A stretch of 15,219 bases of DNA. Source: CAYSCW01 sp964449165. Lineage in GTDB: Bacteria; Acidobacteriota; Aminicenantia; Aminicenantales; Aminicenantaceae. The DNA lies in assembly GCA_964449165.1 (NCBI GenBank), contig CAYVAT010000058.1, forward strand, positions 1 to 15,219. Reading direction: 5' to 3'. The notes under the pieces were generated by a model that ran no database searches, was not told the DNA's origin, and was given only the letters and a program-made list of their open reading frames with translations. Positions 1 through 6,722 of this stretch are shown here, in pieces; the stretch's first letter is position 1; each line of letters starts with the position of its first letter. Made by a program: the position numbers and the translations under genes.

Positions 1-15
1 CTCTTTCTTCTATTA

Positions 16-1323
16 TCAGGAGGGAAGGCCGTTCTTAACGTAAAAGGATGCCGCTTCCACGAAAAGGTTGAGCTCTTCAAGAGTGGTGTAGATGCTGGGA
101 GTTACCCTTATCCCCTTCACATTCTCGGGAATTCCTACCGAGATGACATAAATCTTATGCTTTTCAAAAAGAATCTGTTGCAGCGCGGCCATATCCATGT
201 TGTCTACGGTGAAGGTTCCGATGCCGCAGGACTGTTGAGGATCATATGAGGTGAGGAGGCGAACTCCTGGAAGTTGCTCAAGCTTCCTGGCCCAGTAGTT
301 TCTGAGGTAGCGTAGCCTCTCCTCCTTCCTTTTGGCACCAATACCATGATGAAAGGCCAAAGCCTCCCCTACAGCCAGCTCTAAATACTCAGGATGGGTT
401 CCTATCTGCTCGAACTTTCTGATATCGTCACCCGTAGGATTAGGAGCAGGAAAGAGCGGCCAGATTTTTTTTATTTTTTCTTTTTTGACGTAGAGAAAAC
501 CGGTACCGATAGGCGCCATCATCCACTTGTGGAGGTTGGCCCCATAGATATCGCAGTCCAGGTCTTGCTGTTTGTAGACGAAGTGGCCGAATGAATGAGC
601 TCCATCGATTACAACTTCGATGCCCCGATCTCGGGCCATCTGGCAGATCTCTCTGATAGGGAAGATCTGTCCGGTGAGGTTGGTGATGTGGCAAACCAGG
701 ATGAGTTTCGTCTTAGGATTTATATTCTTTTTGAATAGTTCAGCCAAGACGCCCAAATTCTCAGGCGGATAAGGGAAATTAAATGTTTTGACCACGACGC
801 CCTCTCTTTTTTCTCTCTGATAGAGGGCATTCTTCATGGAGGGATAATCATGGGCTGTGGTCAGAACTTCATCTCCGGGCTTTAGCTCTAATCCTAGAAG
901 AGCAATCTGGAGGGACTCGGTGACATTGCGGGTGATGGCGATCTCTTCTGAAGAACAGCCAAAGACCTCGGCCAGCTTTTTGCGGATAAGCTCTTTTCGG
1001 GGACGGAGAATATTCCACATGTTATAGGGAGGAGCACCATTGGAGAAATCGAGATAACGATGCACAGCATCCATCACAATTCTTGGGGCAGGATGAACAC
1101 CGCCGTTGTTGAGGTTGACGATGCTGCGATCGATGTTGAATGCCTGTTGGACTTGAAACCAGAAGCTCTCATCTTGGGCAACTTCCTGGGGTGACAGATG
1201 TGTAACTTCCTCTATTTTTTTCTTCAATGCTGCTTGTGCATCCCTTGTCGAAAGACCGAGCACACCCAAGCTGCTAACTCCAATCCCAAGTCCCTTAAGG
1301 AAATCCCGGCGAGTGGTAGCCAT
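16..1323 (-). CDS. Tat-exported class V aminotransferase (isopenicillin-N-epimerase-like)
   Basis: 435-residue PLP-dependent fold-type I enzyme of the class V aminotransferase/cysteine desulfurase superfamily, closest in feel to isopenicillin N epimerase-like proteins. The N-terminus has a classic twin-arginine signal (RRDFLK at 5-10, hydrophobic stretch to about 29, AQAA near 29-32), so the folded, cofactor-loaded enzyme should cross the membrane by Tat. Visible family motifs are LNNGGVHPAP (71-80), TRNVTESLQ (131-139), the PLP-contacting Asp in VVIDGAHS (D240), and LHKW with K266 as the expected Schiff-base lysine. The start is supported by an AAAGGAGG ribosome binding site just upstream and by the Tat signal beginning there. 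The gene is monocistronic on the evidence of its own promoter and stops near the window edge. Substrate (amino-acid epimerisation, desulfuration or transamination) cannot be read from sequence. Confidence 0.93.
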   Translation of the reverse strand: MATTRRDFLKGLGIGVSSLGVLGLSTRDAQAALKKKIEEVTHLSPQEVAQDESFWFQVQQAFNIDRSIVNLNNGGVHPAPRIVMDAVHRYLDFSNGAPPYNMWNILRPRKELIRKKLAEVFGCSSEEIAITRNVTESLQIALLGLELKPGDEVLTTAHDYPSMKNALYQREKREGVVVKTFNFPYPPENLGVLAELFKKNINPKTKLILVCHITNLTGQIFPIREICQMARDRGIEVVIDGAHSFGHFVYKQQDLDCDIYGANLHKWMMAPIGTGFLYVKKEKIKKIWPLFPAPNPTGDDIRKFEQIGTHPEYLELAVGEALAFHHGIGAKRKEERLRYLRNYWARKLEQLPGVRLLTSYDPQQSCGIGTFTVDNMDMAALQQILFEKHKIYVISVGIPENVKGIRVTPSIYTTLEELNLFVEAASFYVKNGLPS

Positions 1324-1357
1324 TTTTATCCTCCTTTTAGTGATATTTTTTCCTAAA

Positions 1358-1385
1358 CTTATATTAATTTCCGTTGAAGTGTCAA
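1358..1385 (-). promoter_or_regulatory. Sigma-70-type promoter of the Tat aminotransferase gene
   Basis: Read on the minus strand there is a perfect -35 TTGACA (1380-1385), a 16-base spacer and TATAAG as -10 (1358-1363). Transcription would begin around 1351, leaving a short leader before the AAAGGAGG site and the ATG at 1323. Seen directly in sequence; activity is inferred. Confidence 0.65.
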
Positions 1386-1439
1386 TCCAGAATGAGCATT
1401 TCTAAATCTGACGATCCAGCTTTCCTGACTGTCTCCGTT

Positions 1440-1519
1440 AGGCGTTGGTTCCTGTCCATCCGAAGCCCATAGTGGAAGGGTGGGAGGGTCTTGGCGAGGA
1501 TGGATAGGAACCAACGCTT
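1440..1519. repeat. Long inverted repeat (20-22 bp stem, 36-base G-rich loop)
   Basis: The arm at 1442-1461 (begins GCGTTGGTTCC) is complementary to 1498-1517 over 20 bases with one mismatch that is a G.U pair in RNA. Two more pairs (A-U, G.U) extend it to 1440/1519. The loop contains GGGTGGGAGGG at 1478-1488. The element lies upstream of both divergent promoters. No U-run follows on either side, so it is not a classic terminator. It may be a REP- or MITE-like repeat, a regulatory cruciform, or a small RNA hairpin. I saw no second copy in this window. Confidence 0.75.
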
Positions 1520-1566
1520 CTATCAGCTACCTCGGTCATTAAAAAAATGGAACTATCCCCTATTTT

Positions 1567-1575
1567 TGATATAAT
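1567..1575 (+). promoter_or_regulatory. Extended -10 promoter of the propeller-transglutaminase gene
   Basis: TG at 1567-1568, one base, then consensus TATAAT at 1570-1575, an extended -10. No good -35 is visible 16-18 bases upstream, as is common for extended -10 promoters. Start of transcription would be about 1582, giving a leader of roughly 27 bases that carries AAAGGAGG before the ATG at 1609. Confidence 0.6.
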
Positions 1576-1608
1576 GGGAGCTCTCTGCATTCATAAAAGG
1601 AGGCCTTC

Positions 1609-3246
1609 ATGAAAAAAACCATCCTTTTCATCGTCATCATCTTACTCTGTCTTACTCCGGCCTGGTCTAAAGTCGGAGATATTCTCCAGGTCATCAAGAC
1701 TCCAGGGGCCTGCCCCACAGGCTTGACATTCGACGGGAAGAATCTCTGGCTGGCTGACAGTTTCACAGACAAAATCTACAAGATCGATCCTGAAAGTGGA
1801 AAAATCATAAATAGCTTCGACTCACCGGGCTATCAACCAGAGGGACTCGCCTGGGATGGAAAGAACCTCTGGCATATCGATGCTGGGGAGAAATACATGT
1901 ATCGCCTGGATCCTGAAACAGGAGAAGCCCTCTCCGTCCTGGAATCCAACAGCTCCAACCCACGTGACCTGGCCTGGGATGGTGAATATATCTGGATAGC
2001 CGACTACAGAAAAGACATCCTGCTCAAGGTTTCCACTGTGGATGGAATGATGGTCGAGAATTTCCCCTCTCCTGCCTCTGAGCCGGCAGGCCTTGCTTTC
2101 GACGGAAAGTATCTCTGGGTTGCAGACCGGGCTGAAGATAGAATCTACCTAGTCAATCCCTCCGACGGACTCACTATCTCTTCATTCCATTCCTACGGTC
2201 CTTTTCCTTATGGATTGGCCTGGGGAGATGACGTTCTCTGGAATGTCGATTATGAGAACGACGAGATATACAAGATCAAGGTCTTCTGCAATGACATCCT
2301 CTCCAAGTGGGACGAGCGGCAGATGTCCCTCTACTTCGTCAAGGAGTTTCGAAACTACGGTCCAGGAACAGTCAAGACACTGAATATCTACCTTCCTCTT
2401 GCCAAAACACGTGATAATCAGACTCTTATGGGAAAGGTTGAGTTCGACCCTGAGCCTGACGAAATCATCGAGGACAGCTGGGGCCAAAAGATTGCTCACT
2501 TCCATTATAAAGACTTAAAAGCCACCTCAATGGTTAAGCCAAGCTGGAAAGTGAAGGCTAAAATTTATGCCGTTGAATACTTCATCTATCCGGATAAAGT
2601 GGGAAACATCGAAGATACTCCTCAGGAAATCAGAGAAAAATATACCCGGGATGGAGACAAATACTGCATCAACGATCCTTACATCCAGAATCTCGCCCGT
2701 AAGATTGCAGGAGAAGAGAAGAATCCCTACTGGATCGCCCGCCGGGTGTTCGAATATCTGGGAGAACACCTCAGCTACAACCTCAAACCTCTAGGAGGGT
2801 GGAATCCGGCTCCAACCGTTCTCAGGCGGGGCACCGCCTCCTGCTCTGAGTATTCTTACACCATGATCGCTCTCTGCCGGGCGTTGGGCGTTCCCATAAG
2901 ATATGTGGGGGCAGTAAGCCGCCGCGGCGATGATGCCAGTATCGACGATGTTTATCACCGCTGGACGGAAGTCTATCTTCCTCCATACGGTTGGATCCCT
3001 TTTGATCCCAACAAGGGCGATACAAACCGTCCGGGCCGCGGAGTCCTTGGAATCGGAAACGTGGACGCCCGCTACATCATCACAACTGAAAACGGCGGTG
3101 GCGATGAATACCTGTGGTTCGGCTATAACTACTCCTTCAAATGGACCTCAGAGGGAAGATGCCGCATCTATGAGAAAAGCTACGGACTCTGGTCTCCCTG
3201 GGGCGAAAAAAAATATCACAAGCCGATCAGAGAGAAAAAAGAATAA
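1609..3246 (+). CDS. Secreted beta-propeller/transglutaminase-like fusion protein
   Basis: 545 residues with a Sec signal (KK then a hydrophobic core, cleavage near residue 20). Residues about 30-225 hold five repeats of about 41 residues, each with the core G-L-A-W/F-D-G-x-x-L-W-x-A/I/V-D (38-50, 79-91, 120-132, 160-173, 201-214), typical of Vgb/NHL-like propeller blades. A beta-rich linker of about 230-340 leads to a transglutaminase-like (papain-fold) domain with the expected triad: C412 in GTASCSEYS, H450 in YHRWTEVYL and D466 in WIPFDP. The family includes proteases, amidases and cross-linking enzymes, so whether this one cuts or joins is open. The protein is expected in the periplasm or outside the cell. 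Start: ATG with AAAGGAGG upstream. It is convergent with the reductase gene at 3298, and I see no clear terminator in the 51-base gap. Confidence 0.93.
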   Translation: MKKTILFIVIILLCLTPAWSKVGDILQVIKTPGACPTGLTFDGKNLWLADSFTDKIYKIDPESGKIINSFDSPGYQPEGLAWDGKNLWHIDAGEKYMYRLDPETGEALSVLESNSSNPRDLAWDGEYIWIADYRKDILLKVSTVDGMMVENFPSPASEPAGLAFDGKYLWVADRAEDRIYLVNPSDGLTISSFHSYGPFPYGLAWGDDVLWNVDYENDEIYKIKVFCNDILSKWDERQMSLYFVKEFRNYGPGTVKTLNIYLPLAKTRDNQTLMGKVEFDPEPDEIIEDSWGQKIAHFHYKDLKATSMVKPSWKVKAKIYAVEYFIYPDKVGNIEDTPQEIREKYTRDGDKYCINDPYIQNLARKIAGEEKNPYWIARRVFEYLGEHLSYNLKPLGGWNPAPTVLRRGTASCSEYSYTMIALCRALGVPIRYVGAVSRRGDDASIDDVYHRWTEVYLPPYGWIPFDPNKGDTNRPGRGVLGIGNVDARYIITTENGGGDEYLWFGYNYSFKWTSEGRCRIYEKSYGLWSPWGEKKYHKPIREKKE

Positions 3247-3297
3247 AACCGGACTGGAAAGAATCTTCTCCTCGTGATTTTTATCCAGGCTCTATCT

Positions 3298-4324
3298 TTA
3301 AGGTCGAATATCAAACAGAGATCCATGGTGGCGGGGAGAGCTGCCGTAGAAGAAGTCGTCTCCCCAGACTGAAAGAGTCTGAGCAGCGGAAGACCTTTCT
3401 GTCATTTTTCTTATAACTCTATGGAAGAGGTTGTGGGGCTTGCTGTAGGGACAGACAAATATACAGAGAGCACAGTCCGTTCCCACCTTTCGCCAGAAGC
3501 GATAGCATTCTTCCCTCTTGAGCACCCATTTCAAAACGCCATTCTCCTCGACTTTTTCCCCGTAAGGGATGGCTTGAGCTGGACAGTTTCTGGCACACTT
3601 CTGGCATTTTTGGCAAAAATCCTGTACCCCGAAGGGCTTTGGGCTGTCAGGGATCAACGGAAGGTCTGTGGTAACCAGGCCTAGTCTGGCCCGGGGGCCA
3701 TATTTGTGGGTAATCAGTATTCCCAGCCTTCCCAACTCCCCTATTCCGGCCTCCCAGCCAAGAGGAGGAAGCACCGCCTGATAATTGCTGCCAGCGATAT
3801 GGGCCCGGGCTGGATATCCCAAGCGGCGGATCAAGTGAGCGAGGGTGATGGAAATNNNNNNNNNNNNNNNNNNNNNNNNNNNNNNNNNNNNNNNNNNNNN
3901 NNNNNNNNNNNNNNNNNNNNNNNNNNNNNNNNNNNNNNNNNNNNNNNNNNNNNNNCTTCCTTTTATAATAATCCTCGAATATTTGAGTACCTTCCTGGTA
4001 TTCGAACCGGGCAAAGATAACATCTCTCTCATCCACCCTCTTCTGCTCGCCGACAATCGCTGTGGACTGTTTCTTCAGGGGAGGAAAAATCGTGAAAAGC
4101 ACAAAGAGGAAGACCAGAGCAAAAGCGCTGCCAAAAGTCCAGCTTCTCAGAGGCTCCTCTAATAAAAATAGGCCGATGTTTGTAAGAAGAAGCAGCAGAA
4201 AGAAAATCGAGCTTAAACCGAATGCTCTCAGCTCTCCCTCAAGAAGGCTGTAAAGAGAAAAGGCCAGAAAAAACACAATCAGCAAAGAAAGAGAGATTTC
4301 ACCCAGGATGGGCCAGAAACTCAT
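3298..4324 (-). CDS. Membrane-anchored reductive dehalogenase (RdhA)-like Fe-S protein, interrupted by assembly gap
   Basis: One gene read in two pieces around the N run. The first 123 residues (4324-3956) have three hydrophobic segments (about 9-28, 37-55, 64-83), a basic stretch, then RdhA-type DERDVIFAR (98-106) and EGTQIFEDYY (111-120). After the gap come LAHLIRRLGYPARAH, GELGRLGILIT, YGPRARLGLVTTDLPL, a ferredoxin motif CQKCQKCARNCP, a second cluster of four cysteines ending CALCIFVCP, and the terminal GDDFFYG found in this family. Known RdhA enzymes use a corrinoid and two 4Fe-4S clusters. There is no Tat signal; the three helices replace it. Basic residues after helix 3 favour a cytoplasmic catalytic part, but this is uncertain. 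The conserved segment between DYY and IRRLGY is missing in the gap. QueG (epoxyqueuosine reductase) is related but would not have DERD/GT..DYY or helices. Dehalogenation itself is unproven. It is the last gene of the minus-strand group. Confidence 0.82.
3856..3955. other. Assembly gap (100 N placeholder)
   Basis: Exactly 100 unresolved bases, a conventional scaffold placeholder. The flanking coding pieces are in different frames with 100 N inserted. The known coding bases sum to 927 (369 before, 558 after), a multiple of three. An intact gene therefore needs a true gap divisible by three, not 100. Confidence 0.98.
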
Positions 4325-4400
4325 GGCCTAAAATTAATAAATGGCTTCTCTCTTGTCAATGAAACATTGTGACAGGACCCATCTTAAAAAAAGTAGAGCT

Positions 4401-4922
4401 TCAATAAACCAGAGCCTTAATGATTTCGCTCTTCTGGCCTGGCTGGAGAGGGAAACTGTATTTCCTGACACAATTTCTTCTCTGATCAAAGAGGATGATG
4501 GTGGTCCCACCACCAGCAATATTCCTAAAAACAGCAGAAGAATCGATCAGTATTGGACATCTGATGTAATTGGCTTTTGCAAAACCTCTCACTTTTTTCT
4601 CTGCCACCCTGAACAATAGTTTCATCTCCTTGGTATTTTTTTCAGGCTCATCTAAAACCAGTACCCCCCAGACCCCTCCCCTCTTCGAACATTTTGAAAC
4701 TTCATGGTAAAAATTCAGGAAAGACTCAAGACAAGGGGTACACATCAGAATGTTAAAATTCATGACAAAAATCAGGCATGAATGGCCGGAAAGCCTGCTT
4801 TCAGTATCTACATTGCTCTCCACAAACCTTTCACGCAGCTCCTTCCCTCCTAATGCTACAAGGTGAATATGCATCATAATCAACAAGAAAAAAAATATTC
4901 CCTTCTTACTCTTCTTATACAT
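4401..4922 (-). CDS. Exported thioredoxin-like protein with CTPC motif
   Basis: 173 residues. The N-terminus (KKSKK then FFFLLIMM) reads as a signal peptide or membrane anchor, ending near residue 26. LIFVMNFNILMCTPCLESFL (50-69) matches a thioredoxin-fold strand followed by an active-site CxxC (C61, C64) at the start of a helix, and PILIDSS...GGGTTIILFD near the C-terminus resembles the final strands of redoxins. The Pro normally preceding that last strand (cis-Pro) appears as Thr, so this is a divergent member. Expected role: periplasmic thiol-disulfide chemistry. No strong ribosome binding site is visible. The start was chosen because the signal peptide begins there, although Met16 or Met17 cannot be excluded. 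It sits 59 bases after the propeller gene on the same strand, downstream of two cysteine-containing peptide genes. Confidence 0.75.
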   Translation of the reverse strand: MYKKSKKGIFFFLLIMMHIHLVALGGKELRERFVESNVDTESRLSGHSCLIFVMNFNILMCTPCLESFLNFYHEVSKCSKRGGVWGVLVLDEPEKNTKEMKLLFRVAEKKVRGFAKANYIRCPILIDSSAVFRNIAGGGTTIILFDQRRNCVRKYSFPLQPGQKSEIIKALVY

Positions 4923-4981
4923 GGATTTACCAGCTTATTCTTAATCGAGCGTTTTCTTTTGGCGGGACTCAGACAACCGGA

Positions 4982-5944
4982 TCACTGATAGACATAGCGC
5001 ATCCTGAACTTTTTAAGTGTAACCCCCTCATTAGCTCTTGAATAGAGGAAGTTTTTCCCATCGATGTAGATGCAGTGGGATGAATCAGGCAGGGTAAAAG
5101 TAGCAAGGTGCTTACCTTCAGAATTGAGAACATAGACATCGCGACTGCTGTTTTCAGAGAAATGGCCTCCCAGCACAAAGAGGTTTCCTTCTCCGTCCAC
5201 TGCCACATCCTTGAAAACCAATTCGGTAGGAACAACAAAAGAGGAAACCTTCTTTTTCTTGACCTTTTTGACCCTGAGAAGGTTTATCGACCACAATTTT
5301 TCTCCTGACTTGCTCCATTTTTCTATCCGGTCTTGAAAATTATAGGCTAGATAAAGATTTCTCTCTTCATCAAAATCGAAGCTCACCACGTCCATCAGCA
5401 GGGATGAATCTTTTTCTGAGTATTTAATCTCTCTTGTGAGCTTCCCTTCTTGATCAAAGATGAATACAGCAGGTTTCTCGAACATGGGAAGAGAAGTCAC
5501 TGCAATTTCTGAATCGGAGAGAATCTTTAGATCGGAGACAAGCATCTTTATCATGACGTTGCGGACGAAATTCAATTCGCTGTCAAAGACTTTAAGACCG
5601 CGAAAATACTGATCTGTAGCATAAAGGTAATTCTCTGAACAATCCAGAAGACGAGGGGCCATGAATTCTCCCGGGCCTTGCCCCTTTCCTCCCCCTTTTT
5701 TGATGAGATTACCTTGGGAGTCAAATCTTTTGAGGGAATAATCCATTGCATCGGATAGATAAATATTTCCTCGAGGGTCAACTGCCACTCCTGCCCACTG
5801 GAAGAGAGTATCATCGTCCAGCCTCCCGATGGATAAGACCTCTTCAAGAGAAACCTTCTTCAGCTCTTTTGCCTCAAGGAAGCCTTGAGAGATGCTCAAA
5901 GCAGCAAAAAGCAGAACGATGATTAGACATTTTCTTTTTATCAC
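4982..5944 (-). CDS. Exported six-bladed beta-propeller (NHL-repeat-like) protein
   Basis: 320 residues with a Sec signal (MIKRK then hydrophobic to about residue 22). The rest reads as blade repeats of the NHL/6-bladed propeller type: WAGVAVDPRGNIYLSDAMDY, a GQGPGEF motif typical of this family, LKVFDSELNFV, DVVSFDFDEERNLYLAYNF, and DVAVDGEGNLFVLGG. Such proteins act as extracytoplasmic binding scaffolds, and no catalytic residues are evident. The start codon is GTG (5942-5944 read on the minus strand), supported by GAGGA six to seven bases upstream and by the signal peptide starting there. It lies between the small peptide genes and the thioredoxin-like gene, all on the minus strand with gaps under 80 bases, which suggests one transcript. 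The ligand is unknown. Confidence 0.88.
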   Translation of the reverse strand: MIKRKCLIIVLLFAALSISQGFLEAKELKKVSLEEVLSIGRLDDDTLFQWAGVAVDPRGNIYLSDAMDYSLKRFDSQGNLIKKGGGKGQGPGEFMAPRLLDCSENYLYATDQYFRGLKVFDSELNFVRNVMIKMLVSDLKILSDSEIAVTSLPMFEKPAVFIFDQEGKLTREIKYSEKDSSLLMDVVSFDFDEERNLYLAYNFQDRIEKWSKSGEKLWSINLLRVKKVKKKKVSSFVVPTELVFKDVAVDGEGNLFVLGGHFSENSSRDVYVLNSEGKHLATFTLPDSSHCIYIDGKNFLYSRANEGVTLKKFRMRYVYQ

Positions 5945-6022
5945 CCCTGTTCCTCAAAGCCTTTATTACAAGCAGCCACTTTCAAAGACGTCGTGGTTGA
6001 AGGAATTTCTCAGTTCAGCCGG

Positions 6023-6235
6023 TCAACCTTTGATGTACTTCCTACAAAATACATATCCTGTGGCACAAAAGACAGCACCCGAGAGAGGCATCCAGCTAAA
6101 ATCATCCCAACAGGCAAAAAGAGCCTGCTCGCAGCTCCCGGCTTCAGCCGGCACCGCAAGAAAGGATGACAGCAGGACAATAACGGCCAAAAGCACAGCT
6201 ATGGTTTTCAGCCTTTTTAAAATATGTAAAAACAT
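6023..6235 (-). CDS. Small exported cysteine-paired peptide A
   Basis: 70 residues. The N-terminus has basic residues (KRLK) and a long hydrophobic core ending VPAEA, so signal peptidase I should cut after A32 and leave a 38-residue peptide beginning GSCEQALFAC. The four cysteines of the mature part (3, 10, 25, 32) form C-x6-C ... C-x6-C, ending CATGYVFC and a basic tail RKYIKG. The same pattern is in the neighbouring peptide B. A strong AAGGAGG lies seven bases before the ATG. I recognise no family. The likely fold is a disulfide-stapled helical hairpin (inference). Possible roles include a bacteriocin-like or signalling peptide, or a substrate or partner of the propeller and thioredoxin-like proteins encoded just downstream. 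Confidence 0.75.
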   Translation of the reverse strand: MFLHILKRLKTIAVLLAVIVLLSSFLAVPAEAGSCEQALFACWDDFSWMPLSGAVFCATGYVFCRKYIKG

Positions 6236-6264
6236 CTTTCTTCCTCCTTATCTGTTCAATTTTA

Positions 6265-6498
6265 TCAGTAATACATCAAACACCACTGATAACCCATGGC
6301 GCACCCCGCGGCAAAAATAAGTCCTGGAGCGACACCGCTGAACAGGCCCACGATAACAGCATCAACTGCACACCTGGCTAAAGCCCCTTCACAAACGCCA
6401 GCATCAGAGTGAAGAGGCAAGAGGGCCATGAAAGTCATCAGCAAAGCCAGAGTCAAGCACAGAGCTTTACTCCCTTTTAAGATTCTTGAGTTTTTCAT
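6265..6498 (-). CDS. Small exported cysteine-paired peptide B
   Basis: 77 residues starting at the ATG 6496-6498, chosen because GGAGG sits seven bases upstream and the signal peptide (KNSRILKGSK plus hydrophobic core, cut after SDA, A33) starts there; an upstream in-frame ATG at 6546 lacks a site. The mature 44-residue peptide begins GVCEGALARC and ends GCAMGYQWCLMYY. Cysteines at mature positions 3, 10, 33 and 40 again give C-x6-C ... C-x6-C. The centre is hydrophobic and glycine-rich (VGLFSGVAPGLIFAAG), as in membrane-active peptides. It is paralogous to peptide A (shared CE-x-AL-x2-C and CA-x-GY-x2-C), 29 bases away. First gene of the apparent five-gene group. No known family assigned. 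Confidence 0.75.
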   Translation of the reverse strand: MKNSRILKGSKALCLTLALLMTFMALLPLHSDAGVCEGALARCAVDAVIVGLFSGVAPGLIFAAGCAMGYQWCLMYY

Positions 6499-6617
6499 CC
6501 TTCTACCTCCTTTTCGCTTCTTCAAAGTGCAAATTTCATGCCACATAAGAAAAAGGAAAAGGATTACTCCTCGTGGATGGCTTTCTATCTTATTCTAACT
6601 GCAAGACGGGATGAAGG

Positions 6618-6650
6618 ACGGTCTGGATAGACCGTTATTTTGCTTTTTTC
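6618..6650 (+). terminator. Hairpin with U-run on plus strand (possible antisense terminator)
   Basis: ACGGTCT (6618-6624), loop GGAT, AGACCGT (6629-6635), a perfect 7 bp stem followed on the plus strand by TATTTTGCTTTTTT. It is terminator-shaped only for plus-strand transcription, yet no plus-strand gene lies nearby. On the minus strand it lies between the hutU stop and the peptide genes without a U-run, so there it may be just a leader hairpin. Confidence 0.45.
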
Positions 6651-6722
6651 CCCCGATTCTTATCCATTTTTGTTTACAGCCCGCCAATAGTGGTTGACGA
6701 TTTTGTAAGAAAGGAAAATCCC

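Noticed and set aside
3298..4056. A 252-residue frame starting at 4056 for the Fe-S protein
   Set aside because: Its first 34 residues lie in a different frame from the true N-terminal coding piece and only join the Fe-S part through the 100 N; the real start is at 4324.
5892..6320. Plus-strand 142-residue frame across the small peptide genes
   Set aside because: It runs opposite two peptide genes with clear signals and ribosome sites; its composition shows no recognisable domain and it lacks a ribosome site.
6499..6546. Upstream in-frame ATG at 6546 as start of peptide B
   Set aside because: It would place a ribosome binding site inside the gene and add 16 charged residues before the signal peptide; the ATG at 6498 has GGAGG at ideal spacing.
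6618..6635. Terminator for hutU
   Set aside because: On the minus strand the stem is followed by CCTTCATCCC with no U-run; the T-rich tail is on the other side.
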